Shown in pieces: positions 31,780-42,885 of a DNA stretch of 64,000 nt (within the stretch, counting starts at the first letter, position 1; every line of letters starts with the position of its first letter). A model generated the notes under the pieces. It made no database searches. It was not told where the DNA came from and saw nothing but the letters and a program-made list of their open reading frames with translations. The DNA comes from Haematococcus lacustris (taxonomy: Eukaryota; Chlorophyta; Chlorophyceae; Chlamydomonadales; Haematococcaceae). The translations under genes were made by a program, and so were the position numbers. The DNA lies in NCBI GenBank assembly GCA_030144725.1, contig JASKMD010000021.1, forward strand, positions 186,001-250,000, given 5' to 3'.

Positions 31780-32935
31780 TCTGTAGTCATATGGATACTG
31801 CTCAATAGTCACTAAATACTGCGTAGGCAAGTGAGTTCTGCTCTGAAGTCATATGGATACTGCTAAGAAGCTATATGGATACTGCTCAGTAGTCATGCAT
31901 ATACTGCTCAGCAGGCATGTGAATACTGCTCTGTAGGCATGTGGATACTGCTCAGTAGGCATGTGGATACTGCTCTGTAGTCATCTGTATACTGCCAAGT
32001 GGTCAATTAGGCATGTGGATACTGCTCAGTAGGCATGTGGATACTGCTCTGTAGTCATGTGGATACTGCTCAGTAGTCATGTGGATACTGCTCTGTAGTC
32101 ATCTGTATACTGCTCTGTAGTCTTGTGGATACTGCTCTGTAGTCATGTGAATACTGCTCTGTAGTCTTGTGGATACTGCTCAGTAGGCATGTGGATACTG
32201 CTCTGTAGGCATGTGGATACTGCTCAGTAGGCATGTGGATACTGCTCAGTAGGCATGTGGATACTGCTCAGTAGGCATGTGGATACTGCTCAGTAGGCAT
32301 GTGGATACTGCTCAGTAGGCATGTGGATACTGCTCAGTAGGCATGTGGATACTGCTCTGTATGCATGTGGATACTGCTCAGTATGCATGTGGATACTGCT
32401 CAGTAGGCATGTGTATACTGCTCTGTAGTCTTGTGGATACTGCTCAGTAGGCATGTGGATACTGCTCTGTAGGCATGTGGATACTGCTCAGTAGGCATGT
32501 GGATACTGCTCAGTAGGCATGTGGATACTGCTCTGTATGCTTGTGGATACTGCTCAGTAGGCATGTGGATACTGCTCTGTAGGCATGTGGATACTGCTCA
32601 GTAGGCATGTGGATACTGCTCAGTAGGCATGTGGATACTGCTCAGTAGGCATGTGGATACTGCTCAGTAGGCATGTGGATACTGCTCAGTAGGCATGTGG
32701 ATACTGCTCTGTATGCATGTGGATACTGCTCAGTAGGCATGTGGATACTGCTCAGTAGGCATGTGTATACTGCTCAGTATGCATGTGGATACTGCTCAGT
32801 AGTTATGTGGCTACTGCTATGTATGCATGTGGGTACTGCTCTGTAGCCATTGGTTGCTGCGTAGTAGGCAAGTAGATACTGCTCTGTAGTTATAAGGACA
32901 CTGCTCTGTAGCCATGCTTATGCTTATGGTGATAT
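31780..32935 (+). repeat. 22-bp satellite array B1
   Basis: Around 50 copies of CATGTGGATACTGCTCAGTAGG with TCTGTAG variants. It shares the core TACTGCTCAGTA with arrays A1, A2 and B2. Confidence 0.95.
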
Positions 32936-33169
32936 GATATGGTGATCTGGCTTGGCAGCTACATGTCACCTGCTCTGCAGCCTTGTCACCACTGCCACCA
33001 CTGCCACCGCGTGACGGTGAGGCATGTTTCGCCGTCACTGCAGCATCTGGCTCTGTATGCACAAGGGCACCGAGCAAGGGATCATCAGCGACATCACCGG
33101 CCGACGTGTTTGCTGTACCTTGAATTGATTCATATGCTGCCGTGCTCACCTGTGATGCGCTTCGGTCAA

Positions 33170-36010
33170 GGAGTCATGGCGGTAATGGAGGTGGTGGTCC
33201 GGGATGGAGAGGAGGGTGAGAGGGAGGGAGGTAGGGGGTATAGGAAAGGAAAAGGAGGATGGTGATGGTGGGTGGGGGGAAGGAGCACTAAGTGCGACCG
33301 TCAGACCTGCAGCAAACACATGGCAAAGCAGAGGTGAGACTAGGTAATCAGGGCCACTAATCAGCAAGGGGTCAGCACTCACCGCTCACTCCATGCTGCT
33401 CCATGATCACTTATTGGTGGCTCTTGCCTTGCTCTTACCGTGCTCGTACTAACCTCCGAAGCTGGTCTCCTACCTGCTCACACCTTGGGCTAGCTGCCTC
33501 CTCGCTGCTCACGGAGAGGCAGGAGGGGAGGGGAGGGGGAGGGGGAGGGGGGGCAACAAGGGAGGGGAGGGGTGGGGAGGCAATAGGGGAGGGGAGGCAA
33601 CTCTTGACTTTGTTCACTGGCTGCCGCTCCTGGCTGCTCCTCCTAGCCGCTGCTCCTGAGAGGGGAGGGAAGAAGTAGACCACCAGACCTGGTGTGATCA
33701 CCAGACCTGCAGAAAGAGCCATGCTATCGATAGAGTTGTACTCAGGGCACTTATTGGCAGGGGGCTATCCACTCACCATTTGACCCTTGCTCTTCCTCCC
33801 CCTCCTTGCTCCTTGCTGTGTCCTTACATGTTACTGCTCTATGCCTATGCAACCACCTTGTTAGTACAAGGCAACACAACCCACCTGCAGGGGAAGGTAA
33901 CGAGGTGGTGGTCGTCATCATTGCACTGCCGCACCTGCACAAGCAGAGTAAGTTGCATGGCTGCATTGATAACGATGGCGGCGAGGGTGGCTGCGTAGCG
34001 CTGCGGGGCTGCGCTGGCTATGAAGCTATATGTGTGGCTGCGAGGTTGGCTGCGACATTGGTTGCAAGTCAGGATCATCCTGTCAGGATGCTTTGCGTTG
34101 TGCCTGCAAGGTTGGGCAGCTGCGGGGATGCAAGGCTGGGCAGCTGCGGGGATGCCTTGCCGCGAGGCGCTCGATGGCTAGTCGAGGCTGTGTGGTCTAT
34201 GGGCCGTGGCCCCAGGCAAGACTGCGGCGAGCTAGCTGTGTTGCAGGCATGCCGCGATGGTTGCAGGCCGCGATTCTCAGGAAAGTTATTCATAACTCCA
34301 TGATGCCGTTTTTGAAGCGCGCAAAGAAAGGTGTGCTAGGTACCAGCGTCCCAGCCAGCCTCGCTACCCAGCTACACACCAACTCGCCACTCAGCAAAAC
34401 TCCGCCAGCCTGCTTCGCAACAATGCAGCCCTGCAGTCTGGCCTAAAGCTCCTAGCCGGCAGCCCCGTAGCTGCCTCGCAACCTAGCCACGTAGCCAAGC
34501 AACCTAGCCACAACAATACTCCGCCAACGCGGCCTGGCAATCTTGCGAGGTGTAGTCGCGTGCGTGCAAGCCGCGTGCACACAGCGCCACGCAGCTGCCT
34601 CTTGCTGATCATTGGCGTTGTCCCACTCCATTATTTGCTCCATTGTCTCATTACTTAGCCCTCCTTCATTGACACCCCTTCATTGACTCTCCTTCATTGT
34701 CCCACCCTTGCCGCAGATATTGCCCAGCCCCTCCCCTCCCAGCCCTTCCCCTCCCCAGCCCCTCCCCTCCCAGCTGCGCATCAAGTTAGGTCGGGTCTAT
34801 ATACTGCCTGCCTGCTGCCCCATCACGGTGAGTACCTTGCCTGTTCCTAGCCGGTGAGTAGCGAGCTCCCTGCTAGTGTGTTGCAGCTAATAGTCCCGAC
34901 TAAAATGTCACCACGCCCCTTGCTTGCCGCAGGTCTAATGGTTCCACCTTTCCTTCCCGCCTCCTCCTTATCAATAACCCCGCCTCTCTGCCTGTCTCCC
35001 AGCAACAGCCATGAGCGGTAGCTAGGGATTAGCTGGTGCTAGGGCCCTAGAAACAGGAGCAGCAAGGAGCAACATGGAGTGAGCGGTGAGTGCTGACCCC
35101 CTTGCTGAATAGTGATCACTGATCACCTAGCCTCACCTCTGGTTTGCCATGTGTTTGCTGCAGGTCTGACGGTCGCACTTAGTGCTCCTTCCCCCCACCC
35201 ACCATCACCATCCTCCTTTTTCTTTCCTATACCCACCACCACCATCTACTACCACCATCCAGTCTATCACCCTCCCCTCCCCTCTCCACACCTCTCCTCG
35301 CGCCATGCCCCGCCCACCCTCCCGCCACCACCACCCACCACCACCTCCACCCCCCTTCCCTCCTCCACACTAACCATTACATGCACACTAACCATTACAT
35401 ATGTTTATAGCAAGCGCATGAGCCAATGGACAATGGCAGTGGGCATCATCATCACATGCAGTGGCGTTTGGAGGTTAGTAAGAGCATGGTAAGAGCCATT
35501 AAGAAGTCATCATGGAGCAGCATGGAGTGAGCGGTGAGTGGCCCTAATCACCCAGCCTTATCGCCTTATCGCCTCCCTTCACCGTTGGCATACCGTGTGT
35601 TTGCTGCAGGTTTTACAGTCACACCTACCTCCCTTCTCCCTCCCCCCAACCCCCCTTCTACCTTCCCATACCCACCGCTACCACCATCTACTACCACCAT
35701 CCAGTCTATCACCCTCCCCTCCTTTCTCCACATCCTTCCTCGCGCCATGCCCTGCCCGCCATCCTGCCACCACCACCCCCCAATCCCCCCAATCCCCCCT
35801 ACTCCCCCCAATACCCCCTCCTCCCCTCGCCTTGCCTCCCCACCTACCCCACCCCACCCCACCCCACCCCTCTGCCTTGGAAGGAAGCGCAGGAGTCACC
35901 CTTTGCACACCTGGCTACCACATGCCAATGGATAATGGCAGTGGCATTATCACCACACATGAATTGAGCATTGCCGCAGCACAAGTCAAGCCAAAGTCCA
36001 AGATGGTTTG
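33170..36010. repeat. Composite repeat duplicated at 55090-58200
   Basis: The segment contains intron-like modules in both orientations. The minus-oriented block 33180-33420 is an inverted copy of 35070-35290 (both contain GGTGAGTGCTGACCCCCTTG and GTCTGACGGTCGCAC). 33735-34640 carries frames such as LLYAYATTLLVQG that recur at 56310-57140. No protein family is recognised. C/T-rich tracts dominate 35180-35380 and 35630-35870. Confidence 0.65.
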
Positions 36011-36224
36011 AAAAGCACGAAATTGAAAGTACTAAGTTGTCAGCTACACTCACGTTAAATAAGGCCGACGCGAGGGTCTTTTTTGCATCGGATGGACATT
36101 CCGCTCCGATAGAACGATAGAGCGTTGAGTTTGAGGGGGACCTCGCTCTTGAATGAAGTCCTAACTCGCAGCGGTTGCGGAGATACAACGATCCGCGCGC
36201 GAGGTACCCCCCCCTTTTTGGGAA

Positions 36225-36935
36225 TCTGTGCAGATGTTGGTTTAATGAGCATGTCATCTGTGCAGCTGCATGTCGATGTCGTAGGGACAAGTGACATCTG
36301 TGCAGCTGCATACTCCGGCATCTGCACAGATGTCGACATTGTCGACATCTGCACAGATGCATCTCTCGACATCTGTGCAGATGTCGAGATAATCAACATC
36401 TGCACAGATGTTGACAAGTGACATCTGCACAGCCTCCGACAGAGTCAACATCTGCACAGATGCATCTCTTGACATCTGTGCAGATGTCGAGATAATCAAC
36501 ATCTGCACAGATGTTGACAAGTGACATCTGCACAGCCTCCGACAGAGTCAGCATCTGCACAGATGTTAGCAATCGACATCTGCACAGCTGCCGGATATAT
36601 AAACATCTGCACAGATTTCAACCCTCAGAATCTGCACAGATAACGAACCACTCTCGACGCATGTGCAGATGGGACTTTTCGACATCTGCACAGATGCCGT
36701 CAATGTTAGCATCTGCACAGCTGCTCACACAGCAACAATCTGCACAGATAGTTACAATCGACATCTGCACAGCTGCATACTGTGTTGACATCTGCACAGA
36801 TAGAATCAATCGACATCTGCGCAGAATATTACATAATCAACATCTGCACAGATAGCGTCGTTCGACATCTGCACAGATGCTGACATTGTCGACATCTGCA
36901 CATCTAAGCATCTCCAACATCTGCACAGATGTCAC
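36225..36935. repeat. ACATCTGCACAGATGT palindrome cluster 1
   Basis: Roughly 30 copies of CATCTGCACAGATG or half-sites (CATCTGCACAG, CTGTGCAGATG), separated by 8-25 bp of variable DNA that often includes TCGACA or GTTGAC. It ends just upstream of the gene at 36991. Short identical spacer blocks (36375-36430 and 36480-36540) show local duplication. Confidence 0.92.
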
Positions 36936-36990
36936 TTCTGTTAGACTGCATGCCTTGCATTTAGAATAGGCTTGCATCTTTGCTGAACAT

Positions 36991-37674
36991 ATGTTGTGTA
37001 CACGAAATCTATTGAGTATGTCGACATCAGGCGCGAGTTCATCCGTGGCAACCACTGTCGACTTGCACCGACTGGCTCAGCATCACGAAGCCGTCGCCAC
37101 TCCCGTACAGCCTGTGCGCGAGCCTCCTCCTCGACACGCAGCTTCACCATGTGATACGTCGTCACCCACTGAGTTGCAGCAGTACTTGGACCAACACTGT
37201 ATGCCTCGCAGCTTGCTAGCCCAACTACGGCTACAACGCACCCACGACTACCTGGAGCAACAAATGCAGCTGCTGGTCGTCAATTCTCTGACATCGCTCC
37301 TGCCGCTATTGGTCTTGACTACCTGGTTACTCCACCTGGTTACCTTCACCGTCTTCGCGGTCAGCCACGTTCTGCGTATGAGTGGAGAAGCTCATCTTCC
37401 TCCACACCTTCCTGTGCCACCTACCCAGCCACTGGAGGCTGCCTTTGAACTGGATGAGGTTGACATGGTGCCCGCCACCCAACTATACCCTGATGATATA
37501 CCTACACAATCCATTGCACCACACAATGATGAAGCGTTTGGTTTGGATGACCTGTCTACTCCTCCCTTGCTGGGTGATTGGCCTGTGGTGATTATGGATT
37601 CCCAGGAGCAAGGATGCCATGATGATGTCCAGGTACCGCAGCATGACTCGCCTAATAAGAAGGCACGGCATTAG
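36991..37674 (+). CDS. Single-exon protein with hydrophobic segment and acidic C-terminus
   Basis: 227 residues from the ATG at 36991; a second ATG at 37018 (MSTSGASSSV) is equally possible. A Ser/Pro-rich N-terminus is followed by a predicted helix (LLAQLRLQRTHDYLEQQMQ). A long hydrophobic stretch (about 93-128, LLPLLVLTTWLLHLVTFTVF) would fit one or two membrane passes. The acidic Pro-rich tail has repeated F-x-L-D-D/E motifs (FELDEVD, FGLDDLS) and a basic end NKKARH. No family is recognised. Palindrome cluster 1 lies directly upstream. Confidence 0.5.
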   Translation: MLCTRNLLSMSTSGASSSVATTVDLHRLAQHHEAVATPVQPVREPPPRHAASPCDTSSPTELQQYLDQHCMPRSLLAQLRLQRTHDYLEQQMQLLVVNSLTSLLPLLVLTTWLLHLVTFTVFAVSHVLRMSGEAHLPPHLPVPPTQPLEAAFELDEVDMVPATQLYPDDIPTQSIAPHNDEAFGLDDLSTPPLLGDWPVVIMDSQEQGCHDDVQVPQHDSPNKKARH

Positions 37675-38052
37675 GCTGAAAAGGGGACATGAGGCATTGT
37701 ACACCATGGTTCATGAAGATGGTGCTTATTGAATGCTTTGGATGTGCTGATATATGATCACGGCACCTTTTGCCCCGTGCTCCATTGCTTTGATGTAAGC
37801 GATGGTTATAACTAATGCTTGGGTTTTCAGGTGTCTTGGTGATGTAGCGTGTACAGCACCACATGCGAATCTATGTACCGTCCTGGCTAGGGTCAGGGTC
37901 AGGGTTAAAACCAGTGTTATGTTACTCATTGAACCATGGCACTCATATGACTGACAAACCAGCTGCGTGTTCATCCATTGTCGCATTCATGCAGGGTCAC
38001 TCCACGTCGCTGCATATGTCATCATGAATGTGGTAGCCAGGTGATGCAGTCT

Positions 38053-39306
38053 TCACTGCCACTTCACATGTAATGGAGACACATCCTCCATGATGCGCTC
38101 CTCCCTCCCTATGTGCATGGTGTCAATGAAGATGGACACCCGATTGCACTCATTTTCTTCTACCACTTGCTTTATGTGCAAAGCCACATCATCATAATGG
38201 CACCCCGTGCACTGATCCAGCCACACGCTGCTGAGTTTGGGGAGGCCTACTATGATGGCCTCCCACAGCTCAACGGATGAGAGGATGTGGGCATTCTCAA
38301 TACGCAGCATAGTGCACATGCCACCAAAACCTGCCAAGGCTTCTAAATCACTGGCAACCACGGAACATCGGTAGACGATGCTGCCACACTCCACTTGCAT
38401 CTCCATGAAGCAGCCTTGCAATGGTTTCAAGGCAGCCACTACCTCGGGAGGGTAGCTTCCCACCCTCATGCGCAACTCATCGACCACCAGATTGTGACTG
38501 ACATGTGCAGCATAAAAGCCCTCCATGGAAGAGCCCACACCACCCCAGGACCCGTTCAAGCGCTTGATGTGTATTGCCACCAAACCATTCTGGGCTGGCA
38601 GCTTGCTCAATGTGGCCCAGTGCATCTTGTCCACATGTAACGTGTCCCACATGCTGACCTGCTCAGCAAGGGAGTCCTCCAGGTTGTCCAGGGTTGGGAC
38701 ATGTAGGGAACGAAGGTGGAGGGTGGACTTGACAAAGTCTGACAGGCCGTAGTTATTGTCGCCCGTCCAGATGGTTGTGGTGAGGTCCAGATGGGTCAGC
38801 CGCTGAGCTATGGCTGGGTGAGACAGGAGCCTGGTCAAATGTTGGATGTTGACGAGCTGCATGCTGACCTTCAAAGCTGTGCAGTTGGGCAGGTTGGTGG
38901 ACAGCAAGTCCTGCCAGCTCTCAAAGTCCGTGTTGCGTAGGACATCAATCTCTCCCTTGAGATGCACTGTGTGGACAGCTGGGCAGGTGCCCAAGTCTTC
39001 GATCATGTTGTCCAGGCGTTCTGAGAAATCGCTGTTGGGCATGTGACCCCGCCGCTTCAAGACCAGCACGACAGGCTCCGCCCTTGTCCTGAATGCCTCC
39101 GCGGCTGATAGTTTCAGGAAGCCAGAGTAGGCGTCGATGTACAACACCAAAGTCTTGCAATTGACCAAGCTGGCGGTCAGGTTGCCCCGGCTGCAGCGGC
39201 TGAAAAGACTAGCTACGGGAAGCGCCGTCACCAACTTGACAATCTTAGCTAGTATCTCATTGGGCATGTCGCTTAGGCGCTTAGGGCGTTCCGTGGGTTG
39301 CGACAT
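38053..39306 (-). CDS. F-box/LRR-like protein, paralogue 1
   Basis: 417 residues, intronless, ATG at 39306. The N-terminus RLSDMPNEILAKIVKLVTAL looks like a divergent F-box. The rest shows leucine-rich strand-turn repeats of the LTHLDLTT and LRSLHVPTLDNLE type. F-box proteins recruit substrates to SCF ubiquitin ligases; the F-box match is weak, so this role is inferred. It shares domain plan and the N-terminal SRCSRGN/LVNCKTLVL pattern with the paralogue at 41289-42617. Confidence 0.55.
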   Translation of the reverse strand: MSQPTERPKRLSDMPNEILAKIVKLVTALPVASLFSRCSRGNLTASLVNCKTLVLYIDAYSGFLKLSAAEAFRTRAEPVVLVLKRRGHMPNSDFSERLDNMIEDLGTCPAVHTVHLKGEIDVLRNTDFESWQDLLSTNLPNCTALKVSMQLVNIQHLTRLLSHPAIAQRLTHLDLTTTIWTGDNNYGLSDFVKSTLHLRSLHVPTLDNLEDSLAEQVSMWDTLHVDKMHWATLSKLPAQNGLVAIHIKRLNGSWGGVGSSMEGFYAAHVSHNLVVDELRMRVGSYPPEVVAALKPLQGCFMEMQVECGSIVYRCSVVASDLEALAGFGGMCTMLRIENAHILSSVELWEAIIVGLPKLSSVWLDQCTGCHYDDVALHIKQVVEENECNRVSIFIDTMHIGREERIMEDVSPLHVKWQ

Positions 39307-39454
39307 CGTGGGACGCTAATGATGCTGTGTGCGATGTACTGGGTGGTGCACATGTCCCTTGCGGTTGTTATGGTTGGACTTGCAATTATTGGTGCAAGTG
39401 TCTAGTGCAATTATTGGTGTCTAGTGCAGGACTAAGCAGCATGGTGGCAGCAAG

Positions 39455-40591
39455 TCAGTGCGCATACCGTATGCTGAACGACGCACCCGGAGCCATAGCA
39501 TTCTTGATTGCCCACTCGTGCCATGAATACAGCGTGCACATGGCATTCCTGAACTCGACCCCAGCACACCCTTTCAACATTGGGATCACAGCATCAACCA
39601 CAAGCGGCTGTATCAGCTGCTTGCCATCAATGCCCGGCTCTCCCACCTCCACCAGGGCCTCCCCAAACCGTCCCACCAGGGGCTTCAGGGCTGCTACTTG
39701 TGCACATCCTGCATTCTTTGTGAATGCCATGCCCAGCATCCCAATATGCTGACACTCAAATCGGCCTGAGCTGAGGTCTGCCACACCTCTCTTCAAGGCC
39801 GCCATATCCGGCTCTGGCAGGACGACGCTGAGGTCAGATATCAGTAGGGTTGAGATGGACTGTGGCAGGTTGCCCACGTCTGTTAGGTTCATCTCTGTGA
39901 CGCTCAGCTTCACAAGGTTGCAGATGCGGTCACGTAGGGAGACGGGGAGGGGGCCCAGGTAGGTGGCTATCAAGGTTGTCAGCCCCAAAGCTGGCTCTAC
40001 CCACTGATAAGGAACATCGCTTGCCCTGTCTGTCAGGATGGCTGTTTGGATGTCCACATGCTTGATCCGCCCCACAACCAGCTGGTGGCTGAGGAGTTCC
40101 AGCAGCTCTGAGTCCAGCATTATGAAAGGCTTGATACCCAACACCTGGCAATTGGGGAAGTTGGATATCAGCCGCTCCGCCAACCAGGCCCCCACTGGCA
40201 GCTGCTCATAGGTGGGCTCCTCATCCGTGTACTCGTCCATGACGAGTCTGATCTCCACGCTGTGAACAGCCTCACAGTAGCCCAGGAACCCAATCACCCC
40301 CTCCACTCTGCACCTCATGGCGTGTGGCCCAAGTCGCTGCTCGAGGGTCAGCATTAGCGATAGACGCTGCCGACGTCCATACAGAGCCGCCAAGTGGCGA
40401 GGTGATAGATGCGAAAAGATGGTTTCAGAGTCGATGCTGAGGGCTAGAAAGTCGCAAGTAGCCAGGCACGTCTCACGGGACTCTTCGGTGATTGGGCTAG
40501 GCTCGCTACCCTGACCGGGCCGTATAAAATCACCGCCGCTTGTTACAACGACAGGCTCGACCCAGTTTAGCCCCATCACTGAGCGCTGCAT
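39455..40591 (-). CDS. F-box/LRR-like protein, paralogue 2
   Basis: 378 residues, intronless, ATG at 40591. It lacks a clear F-box and begins directly with a region corresponding to residue 40 onward of the paralogues (FLALSIDSETIFSHLSPRHL). It is closest to the plus-strand paralogue at 42886-44031: both share YEQLPxGAWLxERLxxNFPxC, YLGPLPxSLRxR and VVLPEPD/AVLPEPD blocks and an F/VRNAMCTLYSW-type C-terminus. Palindrome cluster 2 lies about 200 bp upstream of its ATG. Loss of the F-box could mean N-terminal truncation. Confidence 0.55.
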   Translation of the reverse strand: MQRSVMGLNWVEPVVVTSGGDFIRPGQGSEPSPITEESRETCLATCDFLALSIDSETIFSHLSPRHLAALYGRRQRLSLMLTLEQRLGPHAMRCRVEGVIGFLGYCEAVHSVEIRLVMDEYTDEEPTYEQLPVGAWLAERLISNFPNCQVLGIKPFIMLDSELLELLSHQLVVGRIKHVDIQTAILTDRASDVPYQWVEPALGLTTLIATYLGPLPVSLRDRICNLVKLSVTEMNLTDVGNLPQSISTLLISDLSVVLPEPDMAALKRGVADLSSGRFECQHIGMLGMAFTKNAGCAQVAALKPLVGRFGEALVEVGEPGIDGKQLIQPLVVDAVIPMLKGCAGVEFRNAMCTLYSWHEWAIKNAMAPGASFSIRYAH

Positions 40592-40794
40592 TGTGAAACG
40601 TTGTGCTTGTACTGCAGGCCGGGCGCACAGCTTGCATCATGATCGTTTGCGGGCGCTTGCACATGCACCAATTCGATGTATGAAATTATGCGTCAAGTGC
40701 TATTGTTGGTCTTTGTGAGACGGCTGACAGGTGCTGGTAAAGCCTACGTCTGTTCGGATACAAGAACTAGCTGCAGTGTTGCAATCTGAGTCTG

Positions 40795-41105
40795 CAGCTG
40801 TGCAGATGTTGGTTATGTATCTGCACAGCTATTGACAATAACAACATCTGCACAGCTGCTGCTATTTGCATCTGTGCAGATGCCGCCTAATGCGTCTGCA
40901 CAGATGTTGATTCTTACGACATCTGCACAGATGTTGCCATTATCAACATCTGCGCAGATGTCAAGTGATGTGGCTGTGCAGATGTTGATTTATGCAGCTG
41001 TGCAGATGACGTCATTGTCAATAGCTGTGCAGATTAACTAGACGACATCTGTGCAGATGCCAACTTTCGACATCTGTGCAGACGCATTAGGCGGCATCTG
41101 CACAA
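40795..41105. repeat. ACATCTGCACAGATGT palindrome cluster 2
   Basis: About 14 palindromes or half-sites (GCAGCTGTGCAGATG, ACATCTGCACAGATGTTG) lie upstream of the minus-strand gene starting at 40591 and downstream of the one ending at 41289. Confidence 0.92.
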
Positions 41106-41288
41106 CTGTTGAGAAGAAGAGGTAGGTATTAATGTTATCATTCCTCCACCAGCAGCATTCTCTTTACCAGCAGCAGTCCTCTCTGCAATTTAGGCATGAT
41201 GGGGATTACTCTGCTTGTCTTTATATCCGATATGAGCAGCTGTTCAGCATGGTGGCAGGGCTTACAATTAGATGAAGACCAAGTGATT

Positions 41289-42617
41289 TCACGGTCGATC
41301 AAAAACGCTGTTGTACCAGTCCATCTCCTCCATGCACACACGCAGTGGCCCAAAATGGTAATCAGACAGATCAATGTCACCCAGATCCTCCTGGGTCCCC
41401 ATTGAGGACTCCAGGAAGTAATCGATTTGTATGTCGATGGCCCTACCACCATGCTCCTCCACAAACTCCTCCATGGACAATACCACATCCTCACAAAGGT
41501 TGTAGCACTGATGGATGTGCACCTTTGCAATGGAGGGGACCTCATCCACAATGGCCTGCCACATCTCAGGGCTGGCCTGCAGTGAAGCCATCCTGATGCG
41601 CAACTCACTGCAACCCTGGCACACCGGGAGCAAGGCCTCCATGACCTCTACATCAAACTCCTGAATGTCATCTTCATCATTCCAATCACCACACACAACA
41701 TCCACCACGCGGATGCACCCTGCCAAGGGTTGCAATGCAGCCAGAACAGCCAGCTCCTCATCAGACGCATCAACAATGTCGACACGCAATATATCTACCT
41801 GGGGCCTGACAGAGACACTCGCTGCAAAGCATGAGGCACCGGCTGTGATTTTAGCCAGGTCGTCAGCCCTGGCAACCACGTGCAGCCTGCCAATGTGCAC
41901 CACCTCTCTCACAGCATGCAGGGGCAACTTGCTCAAATCGTCAATGTCTGCCTTGCCCACACGCAACGTGCGCCACTGGCATGGCAGATCATGCAGAGAC
42001 TCCCCAGGGCTGTCCAGGTGCTCCATCTGCAGCGAGTGGAGGCTGACAGCTTCCCTGTAGAACGCTGACTTCCCAGGGCTGTAGAGAAATGCCCGCCTGA
42101 TGTCTACATGGCGCAGCTGTGCCTTCAATGCTGTGTCCGACAGGAGGCGGGCTAGCGCTTCATAGTTCATGCCGAAAGCCAGGGTAAGGGAGTCCAGGTT
42201 GGGGAAGCTGGCAGCCAAGGTGCCTCCCAGCCAGGCACCCAGCTGTGCATTGCCAAAAGCACGGCCGTCCAGCACCACCTCATGCACGGCCGTGCATCCC
42301 CTCAGCAGCCCGATCACAAACCGCAGCATGTCAGGTACGATGTGTCTGGCTGGCTGTCCCTCCACGCTCCATAGCAGCTGCAACTGTAGGGGCTGCTCCC
42401 TTGCTCGCAAGACCGCGAGGACAGCTGGCGAAAGGAACCGACTGACTTTCGTGCTGTCCAGCTGCAGGACTAGCGTGGGGCAGGTTTCAAGACTCGCGAG
42501 TAGAGTGGCTTTACAGGCTAGACGAAATGCTGGCGCGGCAGGGGCTGAAGTGACGGATCGTGCTATGAACGCTAGGACAGCGCTAGGCAAATCGAGGAGC
42601 TGGGTGTGGTGAGACAT
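41289..42617 (-). CDS. F-box/LRR-like protein, paralogue 3
   Basis: 442 residues, intronless, ATG at 42617. The N-terminal LLDLPSAVLAFIARSVTSAP is followed by FRLACKATLLASLETCPTLVLQLD, an F-box-like helix pair. Leucine-rich segments then follow, with a cysteine-containing block (VCQGCSELRIRMAS) and an acidic C-terminus. It is divergently oriented to the paralogue at 42886, with about 270 bp between the two start codons. Confidence 0.55.
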   Translation of the reverse strand: MSHHTQLLDLPSAVLAFIARSVTSAPAAPAFRLACKATLLASLETCPTLVLQLDSTKVSRFLSPAVLAVLRAREQPLQLQLLWSVEGQPARHIVPDMLRFVIGLLRGCTAVHEVVLDGRAFGNAQLGAWLGGTLAASFPNLDSLTLAFGMNYEALARLLSDTALKAQLRHVDIRRAFLYSPGKSAFYREAVSLHSLQMEHLDSPGESLHDLPCQWRTLRVGKADIDDLSKLPLHAVREVVHIGRLHVVARADDLAKITAGASCFAASVSVRPQVDILRVDIVDASDEELAVLAALQPLAGCIRVVDVVCGDWNDEDDIQEFDVEVMEALLPVCQGCSELRIRMASLQASPEMWQAIVDEVPSIAKVHIHQCYNLCEDVVLSMEEFVEEHGGRAIDIQIDYFLESSMGTQEDLGDIDLSDYHFGPLRVCMEEMDWYNSVFDRP

Positions 42618-42885
42618 TGCCGTCGGGCGAAGACACGTGGAGCGAGTAGTTAAGATAGCATCACTGATGGCATGAAGGCGTATTCATGTAATCACACGCC
42701 TAATCTCAGCATTATCTCCTCATTTGGCCCTATTGCAGTGGTGGGGTCGGCTGCATATCTTGCGTGGACGATGCTGTGCTATGATGTGCCATATTAAGAG
42801 GTTGAGATGTTTGGTGGGCGTGCAAGTGCATGGTGCAAGCGCTCGTCAAGGCTCCCTCCGTGAAGTACAACCCCTACAATACACG

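Larger units (their letters stand above)
29165..36030 (+). mobile_element. Satellite-armed repeat element, copy 1, right end missing
   Basis: It opens with CCACTCACAGGAATTAGCA, the same end as the complete copy at 51931-59868. It shares with that copy the 21-bp array, the 30170-30800 segment (close to identical to 52665-53290), a 22-bp array and the 33370-36010 segment (about 90% by eye). An extra 930-bp segment (30810-31740) is present only here. The right-hand 22-bp array and terminal repeat are absent; similarity stops near 36030 next to a different repeat cluster. No transposase frame was found, so it is probably non-autonomous. Confidence 0.75.

Noticed and set aside
36225..36935. CRISPR array (palindromic repeats with spacers)
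   Set aside because: Eukaryotic context, irregular spacers of 8-25 bp, half-sites and degenerate copies, no cas genes.
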